A DNA stretch of 64,000 bases from Epiperipatus broadwayi (lineage: Eukaryota; Onychophora; Udeonychophora; Euonychophora; Peripatidae): positions 22,196,750 to 22,260,749 of the forward strand of contig JAQFVV010012396.1 in the NCBI GenBank assembly GCA_028023455.1. The letters are read 5' to 3'. How positions within the stretch are numbered: the first letter of the stretch is position 1; each line of letters starts with the position of its first letter. A model generated the notes under the pieces. That model was not told the DNA's origin, did no database searches, and worked only from the letters and a program-made list of their open reading frames with translations. A program made the translations under genes and the position numbers. Below, in pieces: positions 11,410 to 24,539 of the stretch.

Positions 11410-13395
11410 TATATATAATAATAAGTTTTTATGTGAAGTAAAGTGCAATGTATTTTAAATTTCATTTTAAAAAATTTTTGGAGGAAAAATAAATGATAAT
11501 GAATATATAAAATGGTAAAAAAATTCTGATTTTCGAGTAAGAGATGTGTATGGAAATTTTTGAGAGTTACTAAAAAAGTCATAGATTGTATTTTGGAGAG
11601 GATTTCATAGATATTTAAATGCTTCGTGGTAATGTTGTGTACTCCAACTGATTATGCATTATTCTTTATTTTTCTGCAAAAGTGAAAAATCCCTAGTCTT
11701 TTCTATTTTTTTTTTTTTAGATGAATAATTATGAGCATCTTAGAATTTATTAAAGTCAGCTTAGTAACTTTTGTTCTGAAATCATTGGTGATTACCTGAT
11801 ATAGGTAACTCTAATATGAAGCTATAGGAATATGTTTTATTTATTATTACTTAGATTATGTTAGAAGAGATTGAATGAAATCCAAAAAATAGAAGTCATC
11901 AAACATTCTTAATTTTACATAAATTCTTGAAGATAATGAAATTGTCATTTCTTACAAGATGCAAATGATTAGATAAAATGGAATTGAAGCTATTAATGAA
12001 ATATCTAGAATAAGTAATGATATAAAACTATAAAATATAAAACATAAATGATTACAGCAATTGTTCAAATAGATAGTTGTGAGGAAATATATTGTTTTAT
12101 TAGTGATACAGCACTAATATACTGTACTTAAAAAGTTTGTATTTAGTGAATAATTAAATGTATGAAATTATATTATCAATAAGAGGCTGAAGATTAAAGT
12201 CAATGCAATCGATGATGTAATAATTGAACAATCATTTCTATGGGGACTAGTGTAATATGCAAACCAGTATCTCATAGCCTTTTTTCTACATAAACAAAGT
12301 CTCAGATACATGAATTTAAATATTTATATAAGGTAAAATAAAATATAGAATTTGGTGAGATAATGTTTTGGAATTATAATATTTATGTAATGCACATTAA
12401 ATTTGTAAGAGCAATTCTAGAATATATCTTTTTTCAGTAGCCCACATACTATAAAGAAAAAAAAAATTAAAATAAATAAACCTAATTGACATTATTTATT
12501 AGATTATTTGTGCTTCTTTTAGAACATTTTTGCATATAATCATATTAAATAATATTTGTCTTAAATCAGTATTTATTTTACTAAAATTGATTATTCAAAT
12601 TTTATTACAAATTTTAAGAAAATAAATTTTTATTAGAAAGTATGAATAAACATGCTAATTTAACAGGATATTTAAAAGCAAACAAGTTTTGATTAACATT
12701 ATAATGAAAAAGATGCACTTTCTAATTAAAAAAAACAACATCTTGTTTGAGGCTGATGAAATGAACAACCAATACGTAAACTATTTATTTATATGCTAGT
12801 TGTATTTCCATCTATTTATTGATTAACCTTTTCCACTTCTTGATTTTATTATTGTAGCCTAATAATATTAATTAGAAAATCAGTCATCTCTTAAATTTTA
12901 TAATGTAACCAGGGAGAAACATTAAGTATTTCAAGAACTGAGTTACAAAATTAATCATTCAACAGACAGCTTATCACAATAATTGTTTTTAATAAATGAA
13001 TATATGGTCTATATATTTTTTTCCAATCATGTAATCTAAAAAGATCTTTTATAGAATTTTAATTAAAGGGTCAGTCAGACTGCCTATTAGTATTCAAAAT
13101 AGTTCATGATTCAAGACATTTCCAATAAATAACACAAGTAATCAAATGCTCATGCTTCAAAAATTTGCTTTATGATCGAAAGAACTATTAAAAAGAAAAT
13201 ACCTAATAGTAAGAAATGGGATCACTAAAGTCTGATATCAAAAAAAGTTACATAAGTTTTATTAAAGGGAACTCAAAGTTTGATAAATTTATAAAGACAA
13301 AATGATTAATTAATTTTATTTAAAATACAATAACTGTATTTATATATCATCAACACTATTATGTTCCATGGACTAATCCAAAAAGTAATCACATT
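11410..13395. other. AT-rich non-coding sequence
   Basis: No gene or structured repeat that I can support. The short open frames are compositional. Confidence 0.45.
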
Positions 13396-13399
13396 ATCA

Positions 13400-13640
13400 A
13401 TTCATTCATTTTCCCACTTCATTCTCCTTATTGCCCAGCTGTTCAATTCCATGTAACTCTTCTCATCTGATACTTCATCCAACAAATGTTAATCTTTTCC
13501 ACCCTCTCTTCTTGCTTCTATTGATCATTCTCTCCAAAACATCTTTCATTAAACTATACTTTTTTCTTAATATATCTCTCCAGTTTTTTTTTCTTCTTCT
13601 AATTTCCTTAATCAACCTTCTTTTCTCATTTCATTGAAAT
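13400..13640 (-). pseudogene. C-terminal remnant of a non-LTR retrotransposon
   Basis: A pyrimidine-rich block on the plus strand reads on the minus strand as KRRLIKEIRRRKKNW, then LMKDVLERMINRSKKRGWKR, and further on EELHGIEQLGNKENE with a stop and frame change. This matches the usual tail of LINE ORF2 proteins: an R/K-rich x-W-x-GHILR-like region, LLKDVLEG, K(R)RGRPR, then YEELKRxAENREEWR. It is clearly different in sequence from the RTE at 44-47 kb. The reverse transcriptase core is absent here. The plus-strand frame at 13431-13637 is a shadow of it. Confidence 0.6.
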
Positions 13641-13644
13641 TTAA

Positions 13645-15655
13645 GTAATTATTTAACTTCATTACTTTTTGTTTACAAACATTAGAAATTTCTTAGTATA
13701 TGAAGTTTGATATATTTATATTTGATTTATGTATTAGAAATATATGTATATAGCAATTTTATTTTCTGACCTACAATTAAAATATCTTACATTCTGAACC
13801 CACAAAGTATTAAAATCCAAAATAAATTATTGTGTAATGTCGGGAAAATTAGTTTGTGCTTGTAAATCAGTGTATTTTATGATGTATACAAAGAAAGCTG
13901 TAACTATTCTTATAATATTCATATTTCTAATTTATCATACATTATAATTTTTATTAAAAAATTATTTAAAAATTAGTATTATTTATTCTTATGTTTATTT
14001 TAATATTTACTAAGGCAATAAACCTAAAGCATGTGCGGTTGAAAATGCGAAGGTAGGGACCTCTACAGGTCTTAACTACAAGCTTACACATTTATTTTGC
14101 ATTATGCTTGTGTAATTGATGTTCTACAAGTAATTAAGTTTACACCCGGTTGTGATAATGAAGATATGGAAATGGAAACATTTATTAAACAAAATTAATC
14201 CTTGATGTATTAGTTGGTGTCATCTTTAAATTATATTTTACCCTCACCACCCCACACACAATAAACAATTTATTCATTTTAGGCTAGTGCTATATTTACT
14301 TACATTTGTGCAATAACCTTTTGATAAGTATATGATACAATAGTCATCCTCATAGTTGGCATTACATATATATATATATATTGCTCTTAATATTTCAGAT
14401 TAGATTTTTTTTCTAGAAATTGAAGAAACAAAACCTGATTGAAATTTTAAAAGAAAACTTATAATAAACTTTTGGATACGTTTTTTTATATACATCTATA
14501 ATACGCTGGTGGACAAAAATTTAAAATGGATTTTAAAGTGAAGAATAATAATGGTAAGAAATACTTTAAGTATAATGAAAGAATATTAAATAGCTTTCTG
14601 AATTAAATAGGCATCCGTAAGCAAAGGGTTTAATAAAAGTAAAACATTTATCGTTGACATATATCATAATATAAAACTACTTAATGTACATGTTTATATA
14701 AATGTCGCTTTCACTGTTCTATTGTTTGATTTAATCTAAGTATTTTTTTAAAAAAAAAAAAGATATTAAAAGTATTGGTTAAAAAGTGATATTATGATAT
14801 TTTTGAAATATTACATTTATCCTTAAAATTGTATTTATCTCACTTTCTTTTAATAATACCTATCAGATTGTTAAAAATTTAAACTTTTATATTTCGGAAT
14901 TGATTTTTTTTTCTTTTTGTTATATTTTAATTTAAAATATTGTATATGATTTTTTATATTTTTTTCACATACAATATATATATTTCTTCTACAAACTTTG
15001 TGAATTTTTACATTGCATATTGTGTATGTATATATAAGTAAGAGTAAATATACATTTCCTTGCACAAAGAAATTGACAGCTATATTTCCGATAAAATCTT
15101 TTAAATGTTCTAAGATGGATATTGATATAAATATTCATTTTTGAAAAAAATATACTGAAAGTTTACTTAACATTCTTATTCTACTAAAAAGCAAAATAAA
15201 GCAGGAAATAAGAAGTTATTGAAATATGTACATGTATATTTTATCAATCTACTTCATATATAAATATTCACTTTCTTATATATTAATGTAATAAATGTTA
15301 ACTTACTTGCAGATGTATGTATGATTCATATTGTAGTTCAATGATTGTGTACCCCTCCACAAGGCATTAAAAGTGAGTAGAAATCACACCCTACTTTGCA
15401 TGAGAGAGGTGTAATGAAAGTTGGGCAAGGAAATCAAGTATTGAGACGTCTATTACATTGCAGAAAAATTTATTATTCATTAAGACTTAAAGTATATATT
15501 TGGTCTAGAGATAATATCTAGCTTAATAAATGTTTGGTAAAAATTATTAATATATTTTAATAAAGGGACTTGTATCAAAGTTGAAAAACAGGAAATTTGA
15601 AACCTGTCAGTTAAACTATAGTAATTTTTTTTATCTATATGTATATATTAAACAA
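13645..15655. other. AT-rich non-coding sequence
   Basis: At 14130-14200 a segment (AAGTTTACACCCGGTTGTGA onward) translates to FTPGCDNEDMEMETFI and resembles the region just left of the inverted duplication at about 8041-8090 (AAGTTTAAAACCAGTTGTGA onward). It may be another scrap of the same element. Nothing else is recognisable. Confidence 0.35.
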
Positions 15656-15659
15656 ATGA

Positions 15660-15890
15660 TGAAGGTATGTGTAAAAGATTGTGATCTGTGCCAACTGATG
15701 AATGCTGATTTAGCATGAAATGCACATCTTGGGGATCATTATTCTTTTTCACATCTTTGATCATTTATTTCAGTAATATGTCAAGTGTTGTTAGCTGAGA
15801 GGTCAGCGCAGCCGCCTTGCAAGCAAGCAGTTGGTTGCAGCCAGTTGTTGCGGGTTCGCCTTGTGGCCGATGCTGTGATATATGGGAAAA
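15660..15890 (+). mobile_element. hammerhead-tRNA SINE, best copy
   Basis: A complete type I hammerhead (15682-15738) is followed 40 bp later by a tRNA-like unit from 15779: TGTCAAGTGTTGTTAGCTGA, A-box-like TTAGCTGAGAGGTCAGC and B-box-like GGGTTCGCC. The tRNA-like start matches the SINE-like units at 11.32 and 38.21 kb. The combination recalls the hammerhead-bearing, polymerase III SINE-like repeats known from schistosomes. The short open frame at 15817-16008 is a by-product. Confidence 0.6.
15682..15738 (+). ncRNA. type I hammerhead ribozyme, apparently intact
   Basis: All core parts are present in order: stem I 5' CCAA (15691-15694), CTGATGA (15695-15701), stem II ATGCT/AGCAT closing loop GATTT (15702-15716), GAAA (15717-15720), a minimal stem III with loop GCAC, the cleavage triplet ATC (15726-15728), and stem I 3' TTGG (15729-15732). 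An outer helix pairs TGATC (15682-15686) with GATCA (15734-15738) across an internal loop. Predicted cleavage falls after C15728. Stem III is only about 2 bp, as in retroelement hammerheads thought to work as dimers. Other copies keep the outer helix with different bases, which supports the fold. Confidence 0.8.
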
Positions 15891-15899
15891 AAATAGATA

Positions 15900-18430
15900 T
15901 TATATAAAGTTAAATTTAAGTATGTTAAAAAATGTATGTATGATGTTAAATTACAACATATGCCATATGAATTTCTTGAAAAAAAGTATATTTCAAATGT
16001 ATCTTTAATGTGGGATGTTAGTCTGAATTTTGGGCTGATGGTTGATGTTATAGAAATGAGCTAAAATTGAAAGATGCACTGCTAAAAAGAATAAAAACTT
16101 GAAAAATATATCCACTATAGTGATTATCATTAATTGTGGATTGTGGGTTCATTTATAATATTTGATATTAAGAAGTCATATAGTTCACTCTGCAAAATAG
16201 GATAATCAACATATGGCAGCAACAAAAAAGATATTTAAAGTACTATTGCTCATAGGAAATATGATAATTAACTACTGGCAGAAAGAAAAACAAGAAAGAT
16301 TCTGATATTTCATGACCCCATTTAAATTATTTTGTTTCACTCATATTGTGAGTCAATCTAATTAATTAGAAAAGTATAAACTTGAATTATTAGTGGTGTA
16401 AAAAAGAGGACAACCAGTATAGAAATAGATGAAATTCATAACAATGAAGTATATACTTTTAAGCAGTCTAAAATTAGATGACAGATTATAATGTTTGTAT
16501 AATCAGCAGAAATCAATAATAACCTTAGAAAATATATAATAAAACTTAAAATAAGTGTGTATTGTAAATAAAAAATTAATAAAATTTGGTTGTTGTTTTA
16601 GTATAAATTAGAATGTTTAAAAGTATATATAGAGAATTTAAAAAGTTTAGCATTATAACTAATAATGCAAATATCATCTTAGAGCATTGTATTCAAGAGA
16701 AGGAGATTATATTAGATTACTAAATTTGTCTTAGGTTAGATCTTGCATCTCTGATTCTTTAAAAGTTTTAAACACTTGAAAGACAAAATAAAATTCTTAT
16801 TTTATTAAAGACATTTTATGTATCAAATAGTGTAAATGATAATATAAATATTTTATAACTAGAAATAATTATGCAAACTTGACTAAATGAAAAGATGTGT
16901 CACTTTTACATGTAACATATGATTATAGTAAAGCAAACATTTTAGCAACTATAATGCTAAGAAAAAAATATAATTCAAGCAGGTTATCAGACTAGAAACA
17001 AAGTAACAAATAAAATAAGCTAAACACAACTGAATGAATGAAAATCTATTTTTTTAAAAAGGTGCCACACTTGAAGGAGAAAATTTTCTGTATTGTCATA
17101 TATCACAAAGCATCATAGTAATATCCCTATAAATTAGGATTAACATGCTATTACTAGTATTCAAACATCTACACTTAGATTGTGAAATAATATGATAATT
17201 AAATTGGACTTAATATCATTGTGAATTCCCAGAAATTATTCTGTTAGACATCGACCAGGGCTAGCATTGCTTGTAATTTAAAGCTGAACAAATGTAATAT
17301 TGAATTTTCTAATAGTAGCATTCTATTGAATACAGACCATTGCCATTGTTGCCTAATAAAATATTGTTAAACATATTCAGCCTTTGCATCTGTTCTCAGA
17401 TACAACAAAACTGGTGCAATCAACATAGTATACAAATATTTAATAAGATGGTAATCACAAATGACAGAAAACATTTTGTCACTATTAGAAAATAAATATT
17501 AATTTTTGATTGCAGTCAGAAATTAAAGTTTGGTTGGAAAGTTTTTTTTTTTCTTTATTTTCTCAAATAAGAATTATTATAGTAAATGTGTGAACATTGA
17601 AACAGTGTGCCCTATTTTGTCTCATATATTTAAATAAGATAAAATTCATCCTAAATTATTCTAACTAAATAAATCTGATTTTCAAATTATTATTTGTAAG
17701 TGTATGTGGGTCTGCAATTTATAATGAAGTGTTGCATTTTTATGTTGCCCAACACATTCATCTAAATTAATGTTTGATAGGGCAACAAATCTGTACCGAT
17801 CTTTTTAAAGCTCTTGTAAATACTGCAATGTTATCATTTTTAACATGAACAATCAGAGGAGTAATAAAAAGGGATAACTCATTAAAGAAGGCCTGAAATT
17901 TTCAAATAGTTTCTGAGATTATTCTTCATCTGTGACATAAAAAAATCATTAACAACATGTGTTGATGAACCCTAATAATGCTTATGATGTTTCTATTGCT
18001 ATTTATATGTTATGAATATTTAACAATAAAAAACGTATTTAGAGATAACCAAGACCAGTCATGGTTACAAAATTAGATACCACAGAAACCATTATCACAG
18101 GACTGAAAAAACTTGAAAACCTAATCATTATGCTATTTTTTTTTACCATTCAAAAGATAATATATAGAATATTCTTAATATTTTAAAAGCAATATATAAA
18201 GATTTTGGTTTAGTAACTAATGTTATTTATCATCCAATAATGGAAAAGAAAATAAGTATTTAGACAGGATAATAATCATTTATGGAATGTGAGCCAATTT
18301 GATATCATGTTCTGTTTTTTTAAATAGAAAAGTGAATTTAGATATTGAGTTATAGTAGAGACATTAATGTATTGCTGCTTTAAATAGATTGAAAGATATA
18401 ATATTTCATCACAGACAAATAACTACTGTA
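15900..18430. other. AT-rich non-coding sequence
   Basis: No gene, structured RNA or well-defined repeat was recognised. Confidence 0.45.
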
Positions 18431-18435
18431 ATAAA

Positions 18436-18699
<264 letters not shown>

Positions 18700-19064
18700 C
18701 TATTATCTTTTCTAATTTACTGAATAGAAAATGAGACTTGGGCACGATTGTCAAAGCATAAAGAACTAGAAAAACTTCTTTTAAAAATGTTCTGTAAAAT
18801 TTTAAAAATACACTGGTAATATAATAAAATAAACCAATATGTTTTTCAACTTTTTGAATGTGATTTTATAAAATCCATTATTGTAATAGCAGATTTTTAT
18901 TAACTTAAACATGTGAAATTTTAATAAACAATAATATACTTTAAAAATAGGTAAGATCTCATATATATATTATAAAGATTATCTCAAATATGTAAGCGCA
19001 ATACTGATAATATTTTATGGGAAAGATATAGTAAATATGTTATTATAAAGAACTGAAAAATTTG

Positions 19065-19286
19065 AAATTATTATAGTGGAGGTCAACCTCCAATAATGTG
19101 CTATTTCTTAAATATTATAAATCTCTGTGCATGCACCTGCCAATACTGGTGGGCAAGTGTGCAGAGATTTATAATATTTAAGAGTGAATGTACAGAGATT
19201 TATAATATTTAAGGATGAGTGCACAACGATTTATAATATTTAAGAAATAGCGCATTATCGGAGGTTGACTTCTGCTTTAATAATTT
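19065..19286. mobile_element. foldback MITE with internal 30-bp tandem repeats
   Basis: A 222-bp element with terminal inverted repeats of about 66 bp: left 19065-19133 and right about 19219-19286. Both contain GTCAACCTCC and CTATTTCTTAAATATTATAA. The two arms differ mainly at TG/CA versus CG positions (left CAATAATGTGC, right CGATAATGCGC), the pattern left by CpG decay. The segment ending ATTTATAATATTTAAG occurs three times on the right side at about 30-bp spacing. No coding capacity. Its superfamily is unknown because no clear target duplication was found. Confidence 0.75.
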
Positions 19287-19289
19287 GGA

Positions 19290-19540
19290 AAGATGTAGCT
19301 AAGAATATATTATATTGGAGGGTGTAAGCAAATATGTGTTTCAACATTAATTTACAAAACACATCTCTTCTTGTACTTCTTATTGTTGTTATTATTATAT
19401 AATCATAATCATAATCATTATTAGTCATTTGTCTTTTTATCTTGCAGTTTGAATGCTCATACTCAATTATGATTTTTATCTGCCAGTGACATATAGAAAT
19501 GCTAGACTGTTTAATTATAATAATTAGATCACATTGTATG

Positions 19541-19583
<43 letters not shown>

Positions 19584-20870
19584 ATATATATATATATATA
19601 TATATATTATATTTATATATCTGTATATAATATATATATATTTAATATGTTCAGGTACAATATAATAAGCCTGTGTTTCAGTTATTACATTGTATTTTTA
19701 ATTGAATGAAATTTAGGAGCACATCTGTATAATCAAAAGACAATATTTTCTAATATATGAAATGACTATGAATAGTTTTTTTAATTGGTTAATTTACAAA
19801 AACTGTGGCAATAATCTTTTTTATATAAATAGTGTTCACGTAAAAAAAACCATACAGTAGTAAATATTTAATCCTTGATTATCTATCTTCCTTATAGATT
19901 TTTCTGGCAATGCAATTTTTATTTTATTTAAAAAATTTTGTTCCAGAACAATTATTGACTATGAATCCCAAGAAATTGATAGTTTTTTCTTTTTCTTTCA
20001 AGTAATTTTAATATTTTTTTCTCAGCATTTTGAAAAATTGACACACAATTTTATAAATTTAAAGGCAATTAGATAGTGAAGGATCATAGTTGAATTCCAT
20101 AAACTTTATATCCAAGCAGGAGATGTTCAACAAGACATGTTTGACTTTCTTTAAGTAAGAGTTTTGTTGCATTTTTTTTTTTATTATTTCTCATCTAATT
20201 ATCATCTTGTTAATGGAACTGAAAGCATCTTATTACTTTTTAAAAACGATAGACAAAACAGTTTGGTTTACTATTATTTTTTAATGTTACATTCATAATT
20301 TGGCAATAGGTGATTTAACTTCTATCAAAAATTATATAAACAATTTAAAGGCTTTTGATGCAAAAGTTTATTCATTTTATGCATATTAAAAAACACATCT
20401 CATTTTCCAAGTTCAAATTTATGATATTCAGCTTATCACAGAATATAAAATATGGATTCAAATAAGTATATACATATATAGCTACCAAAAGAAAAAGATA
20501 GACTTCTCAATTCAGTTTTATAATGTAGTTTATAATTGAACTGTAAATGTAATTTAATTTCAGAATATTTTATTACTATGTTAATATTGATAATATATTA
20601 TTTATTTGATAATAAAGAAACTATTAACTGTAAAACTACATAACAAACAAATAGCATGATTTCTTTATAAGCTTAAATATTCAGATATTATTAGATTGAT
20701 CTAGTTAATGTTTTATAAATTATTTCAAACAAAAAAATATATAAAGGCTGCTATTCAGTAAACATAGTAGGAAAAGAATATCCACTAAATATGTATTTGA
20801 TGCATCATGTTAAAATATATATTTTTTTTTTAAAATGGCATTTAAAAAGTCAACATACTGACTATTTCTT
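19290..20870. other. AT-rich non-coding sequence with (AT)n tract
   Basis: Contains an interrupted AT repeat at 19545-19640 and a short CATAAT/AATCAT stretch near 19400. No gene was recognised. Confidence 0.5.
19545..19608. repeat. (AT)n microsatellite
   Basis: AT dinucleotide repeat interrupted once by GTG. Further short AT tracts continue to about 19640. Confidence 0.95.
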
Positions 20871-20873
20871 TTG

Positions 20874-21070
20874 ACAGGATGGCTCAGTTGGCTATAGTGT
20901 TACCTTAAAATTCAATACCCAAGAATCTAAAGGTCCAGGTTTGATTCCTATGCTAATGATGTCACTGGCCAGGCCAGAAACATTGAAGAAGAGGGCAGAA
21001 TAATACCTTTCAAAACATTGTGCATGTCTGTGTGCTATTACTAACAGTTGAATGTATTTGGAATATTTAA
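20874..21070 (+). mobile_element. tRNA-related SINE-like fragment of a second type
   Basis: ATGGCTCAGTTGGCTATAG resembles an A box and GGTTTGATTCC about 55 bases later resembles a B box. A non-tRNA body (ATGATGTCACTGGCCAGGCC, GAAGAGGGCAG) follows. It differs from the TGTCAAG family at 11.3, 15.8 and 38.2 kb. No second copy was found in this window, so SINE status rests on promoter-like boxes alone. Confidence 0.4.
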
Positions 21071-21074
21071 ATAA

Positions 21075-22325
21075 AATTAAATTTTTCTAAAGACATTCAA
21101 TACTCTATTAGATGATGGAAATAGTATAACCTATAAATACAACTAAAACACCATCATCACAAACTTCAGGTAAACCTTCATCTTATTGTTTATATAACTT
21201 GTAATGCTTTTACAATTATCAAGCCAAAGTCATTTGTTTTAATTTCTAACTTTGAACAATTCTTAAAGTCATTCATATGTCTCTCTTTATGACAGGTTCA
21301 AGCTGCTTTGAATATTAAAATAAATGAATAGTAGAAATTATTATATACTGATTCTTTATCTGTGATATATGTATTTTGGAAGACTCATACTTTTACTTGA
21401 CCCAAATAAATATTTTGTTTGTTTTGACAATATTTTATTTAACATTTCAGAATCATGCTAACATAATATTGAATCTTTTGTTTCTAATTACTTTCTTAAC
21501 TTCAATCCTTCCCTATTTTGATATTTCTTTGACCTTAACTTTCAGCATTGTAATTATATTTTTAGTCATCAGAATATATTTACATAAATATAAATTTGTG
21601 CATATGAATGTATGAATGCAGATATAAACTATTCAAATGCAGATAATAATGTATATTTACATTTCCATATTGTTACATAATTTAATATTTATTTTGTTAG
21701 CAAAGAAATATGTTCCCTCTAATTATATGGCTTTGTTAATGGGAATTGAATTAAAAATGAAATAACTAAATGTTTTGATTTTTACAAATAGAGATCCTAT
21801 AAAATAATCTATACGTATTAATATGTATAAATTTAATCACAATATTATGTAGGTTAATTTTATAACATTTTTGTTTTAATTTTAAACCCAGCATACCAAA
21901 ATCCACAATCTATAGATAACAATGCAATTAAGAACTTTAAAAAGTGTTTAAATTTTTATTTTATGATTATGATTATTAGCTTTATGAGACTGACAATATT
22001 TTATCTTTAATATCATATAAACTGAGTTATTCAAATTTTCAAAAGTTTGTTCATCTGAGTTTCTCTGAGTATTGAAGTAGGTGTTTTTCTTTGTAACCAA
22101 ATGCTTAGTGCACTTTCAATGAAATTCACCATAAACATGAGTCTAATGAACACCACCAAAAGAGTACTTAGCATTATGTTATAAAAAAAAAAAGGAACCA
22201 CTTCAATGAGCAAATGAACCAACGTTTGCAAATTTGAATTGCAATTACAAATCAAGTTATTAACTGAACTGAAATACAAGCTTATTATAAACCTGTGTCT
22301 ATATATATGTAATATATAGGGTATA
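21075..22325. other. AT-rich non-coding sequence
   Basis: The 79- and 107-codon frames here (21376-21615 plus; 22031-22354 minus) are hydrophobic and AT-driven, with no family motifs. The second overlaps the SINE-like element that follows. Confidence 0.4.
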
Positions 22326-22329
22326 TGAG

Positions 22330-22485
22330 TACAGACTTTCACCCGACCCACCACTCTCCACTCTATCTAATAACACTGATACACTTAAACACATATATGT
22401 TGAAAAGATAAATAATCACCAATATACGTAATTCATGCTAAACCAGCAATCATCAGTTGGTCCAGATTATCATCTCCACACATAT
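22330..22485 (-). mobile_element. hammerhead-tRNA SINE, copy 3
   Basis: On the minus strand a hammerhead (22411-22470) is followed by a degraded tRNA-like region at about 22405-22330. Its GTGTTTAAGTGTATCAG, TTAGATAGAGTGG and GAAAGTCTGTACTCA align with the tRNA-like part of the 5.66-kb copy (TTGGATAGATG, GAAAGTCTATGTTCA). The order is as in the other copies, but the B box is worn. Ends are uncertain. Confidence 0.5.
22411..22470 (-). ncRNA. type I hammerhead ribozyme, one core base changed
   Basis: Minus-strand order: outer helix 5' ATAATC, stem I ACCAA (22461-22457), CTGATGA (22456-22450), stem II TGCT/AGCA, GAAT in place of GAAA (22434-22431), cleavage triplet ATA (22425-22423), stem I TTGGT (22422-22418), outer helix GATTAT. 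The 5-bp stem I is perfect. The outer helix differs in sequence from the 15.68-kb copy (TGATC/GATCA) but still pairs, which is compensatory evidence for the structure. The changed A15.1 probably weakens or stops cleavage. Confidence 0.65.
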
Positions 22486-22489
22486 ACAC

Positions 22490-24090
22490 TATAAGTGCTC
22501 AGATATTATTGTAAAATAAGTAGCATCTTCGTCATTATACATAAATATTAAATATGACAATGTTATAAAGCAACGTATAATTTCAATATTAGATAAATCC
22601 AGTAAATTTTTTAACATTAGAAATTATATATTTTTTGCAAGTTATTAAACCTAAATTGTATGTTTATGAAACATGTTCTTGCTCTAAATATGGATTTGTT
22701 AAACTAACCTTTATTGCATCTGAGTTATTTGTTCAAATACAGAATATTCTAAATATTTAATTAAGGCAAAATGCATTAGCATTCATATATAAATATAAGT
22801 TATTGGAATGTTAATTTTATAAATGTAAAAAGAAAATCATTGAACATTTAATATTTATATTAAGAATATTTATAGACAAAAATTAGTTTTTGGTATTGTA
22901 AGTTATTTCGCTGCCAATTGTTGAGTTTAATTAAGCTTAAAATCAATATAATAGAATAAAAATTTAATTATTCAGATTTTCTGAAATAGAGCAATGATAA
23001 AATTATAGTTTTCTAGGTCAGTTTTCTTCATTATGCACATTACTCAGTTCATTATTCTCATAAGCTTTTTAAAATATGATTACCTTTTCATTTTATCTTT
23101 TTTTTTCCTCCCCATCAGCCAATAGAATTTTGTTTTAAAAATAGATATAAAACTAACTAATTTGTTTTTGTTCAAAGTTTTAATGCACTATTAAAAAAGA
23201 TTTAGAGATAGTCAATTAATTAAGTTATATGTTTGCTTAAAACTTATGTACTTAAGAATTCATTTTTAATATTTTTTTTTCTATGTATTTTATTTTCGAA
23301 ACGTTAATGAAAGAAATTATTCTTTCTCTTAAAATATTTATATATGTAATTAAAAATTAAATAAATTATATCTATTTTAAAATGCTGCTTTAAGAATATC
23401 ATTTGAAAAAAAAAAAACAATTGTTTTAAATCAAGGCTTTTATAATTTTTCTACCCAAAATACCTTCCTGCAAGAGAAAACTTTTTGGACTTTCCGATCT
23501 AAATAAATCTCTTAGTAAATTGTTTTGAAGGTATATAATGTTAATTATAAAAGAAAGTGCCAAACTATAAAATTTTATGGTTGTTGCCTTTTAAATAAAA
23601 AGTGAATAAAAACTTTATTAATGATATTTATGTAGGATATTAAACTTGTTATATAAAGTAAAATGGATTTTTTAAAAAAGTAATCAGAAGTTAGGTCAGT
23701 AAAGTATATTTCAGAAAACTATGATAATTGTGACTTCTGAAACTATTATATATCTCAAAATTCCATTTACTTCTACGTTCTATTGTTTTTTCTAATCTAC
23801 AATCATCAAATCATTTCCCCAGCACTGATATATATATATATTATTTTTTACTCATTTCATTACTATTTTCATTAACGGTAATGTCTTGTTTTTATGTTTG
23901 CCACTCTTACCTTGTCCTGCACTTACTGAAGTGGCAAAATGTCAATTTATAGAGAGTAAGATTTTTGGATTGTTTCCATTTCTTATATAATCAGCATTTG
24001 ACATTCTTATGAATTCCTTCACATAGAGATTTTCTTTCATTATTTGCCAAAAATTGGATTTTTTTTTGAACCAGTATATCCTTTGATTTT

Positions 24091-24144
<54 letters not shown>

Positions 24145-24530
24145 TGGAAGATTTTACGTATTATGTATTAGAGGCATACCTTGGGTTTATGTCAATTTTA
24201 TGAATATTGTTAGAATGAGTACAAAAAAATGTTAATTACCTGTGAAAAACAATTATGCTTAAAATGCTTTAAAATAGACTTCAAGCTAGATCCTATTATT
24301 TGTGTCAATATTAGTAAAAAAATATTTTTATATTTGTTTATGTGGATATGTTTTTAATTCTAATAAAGTCCTACTGTAAACACAATCATTATGTGCATAA
24401 TGATTTATATTTGAATATAATTTTTTGAACTGTGGTGACATTGTCATTAATTGGCGGTATATACAACAGAATAATAATACATCTGGTGATAAATCATCTG
24501 TAATAAAATAAAAAGGATCATTTTTTCTTT
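22490..24530. other. AT-rich non-coding sequence with (AT)n tract
   Basis: Contains an (AT)n tract at 24094-24142. The short frame across it is a translated repeat. No gene was recognised. Confidence 0.5.
24094..24142. repeat. (AT)n microsatellite
   Basis: Uninterrupted AT dinucleotide repeat of about 24 units. Confidence 0.95.
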
Positions 24531-24539
24531 AAAATAGGT

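Noticed and set aside
12755-12775. CTGATGA near 12756 as a hammerhead core
   Set aside because: No stem II plus GAAA follows at the right spacing. CTGATG occurrences near 27551 and 34081 were rejected for the same reason.
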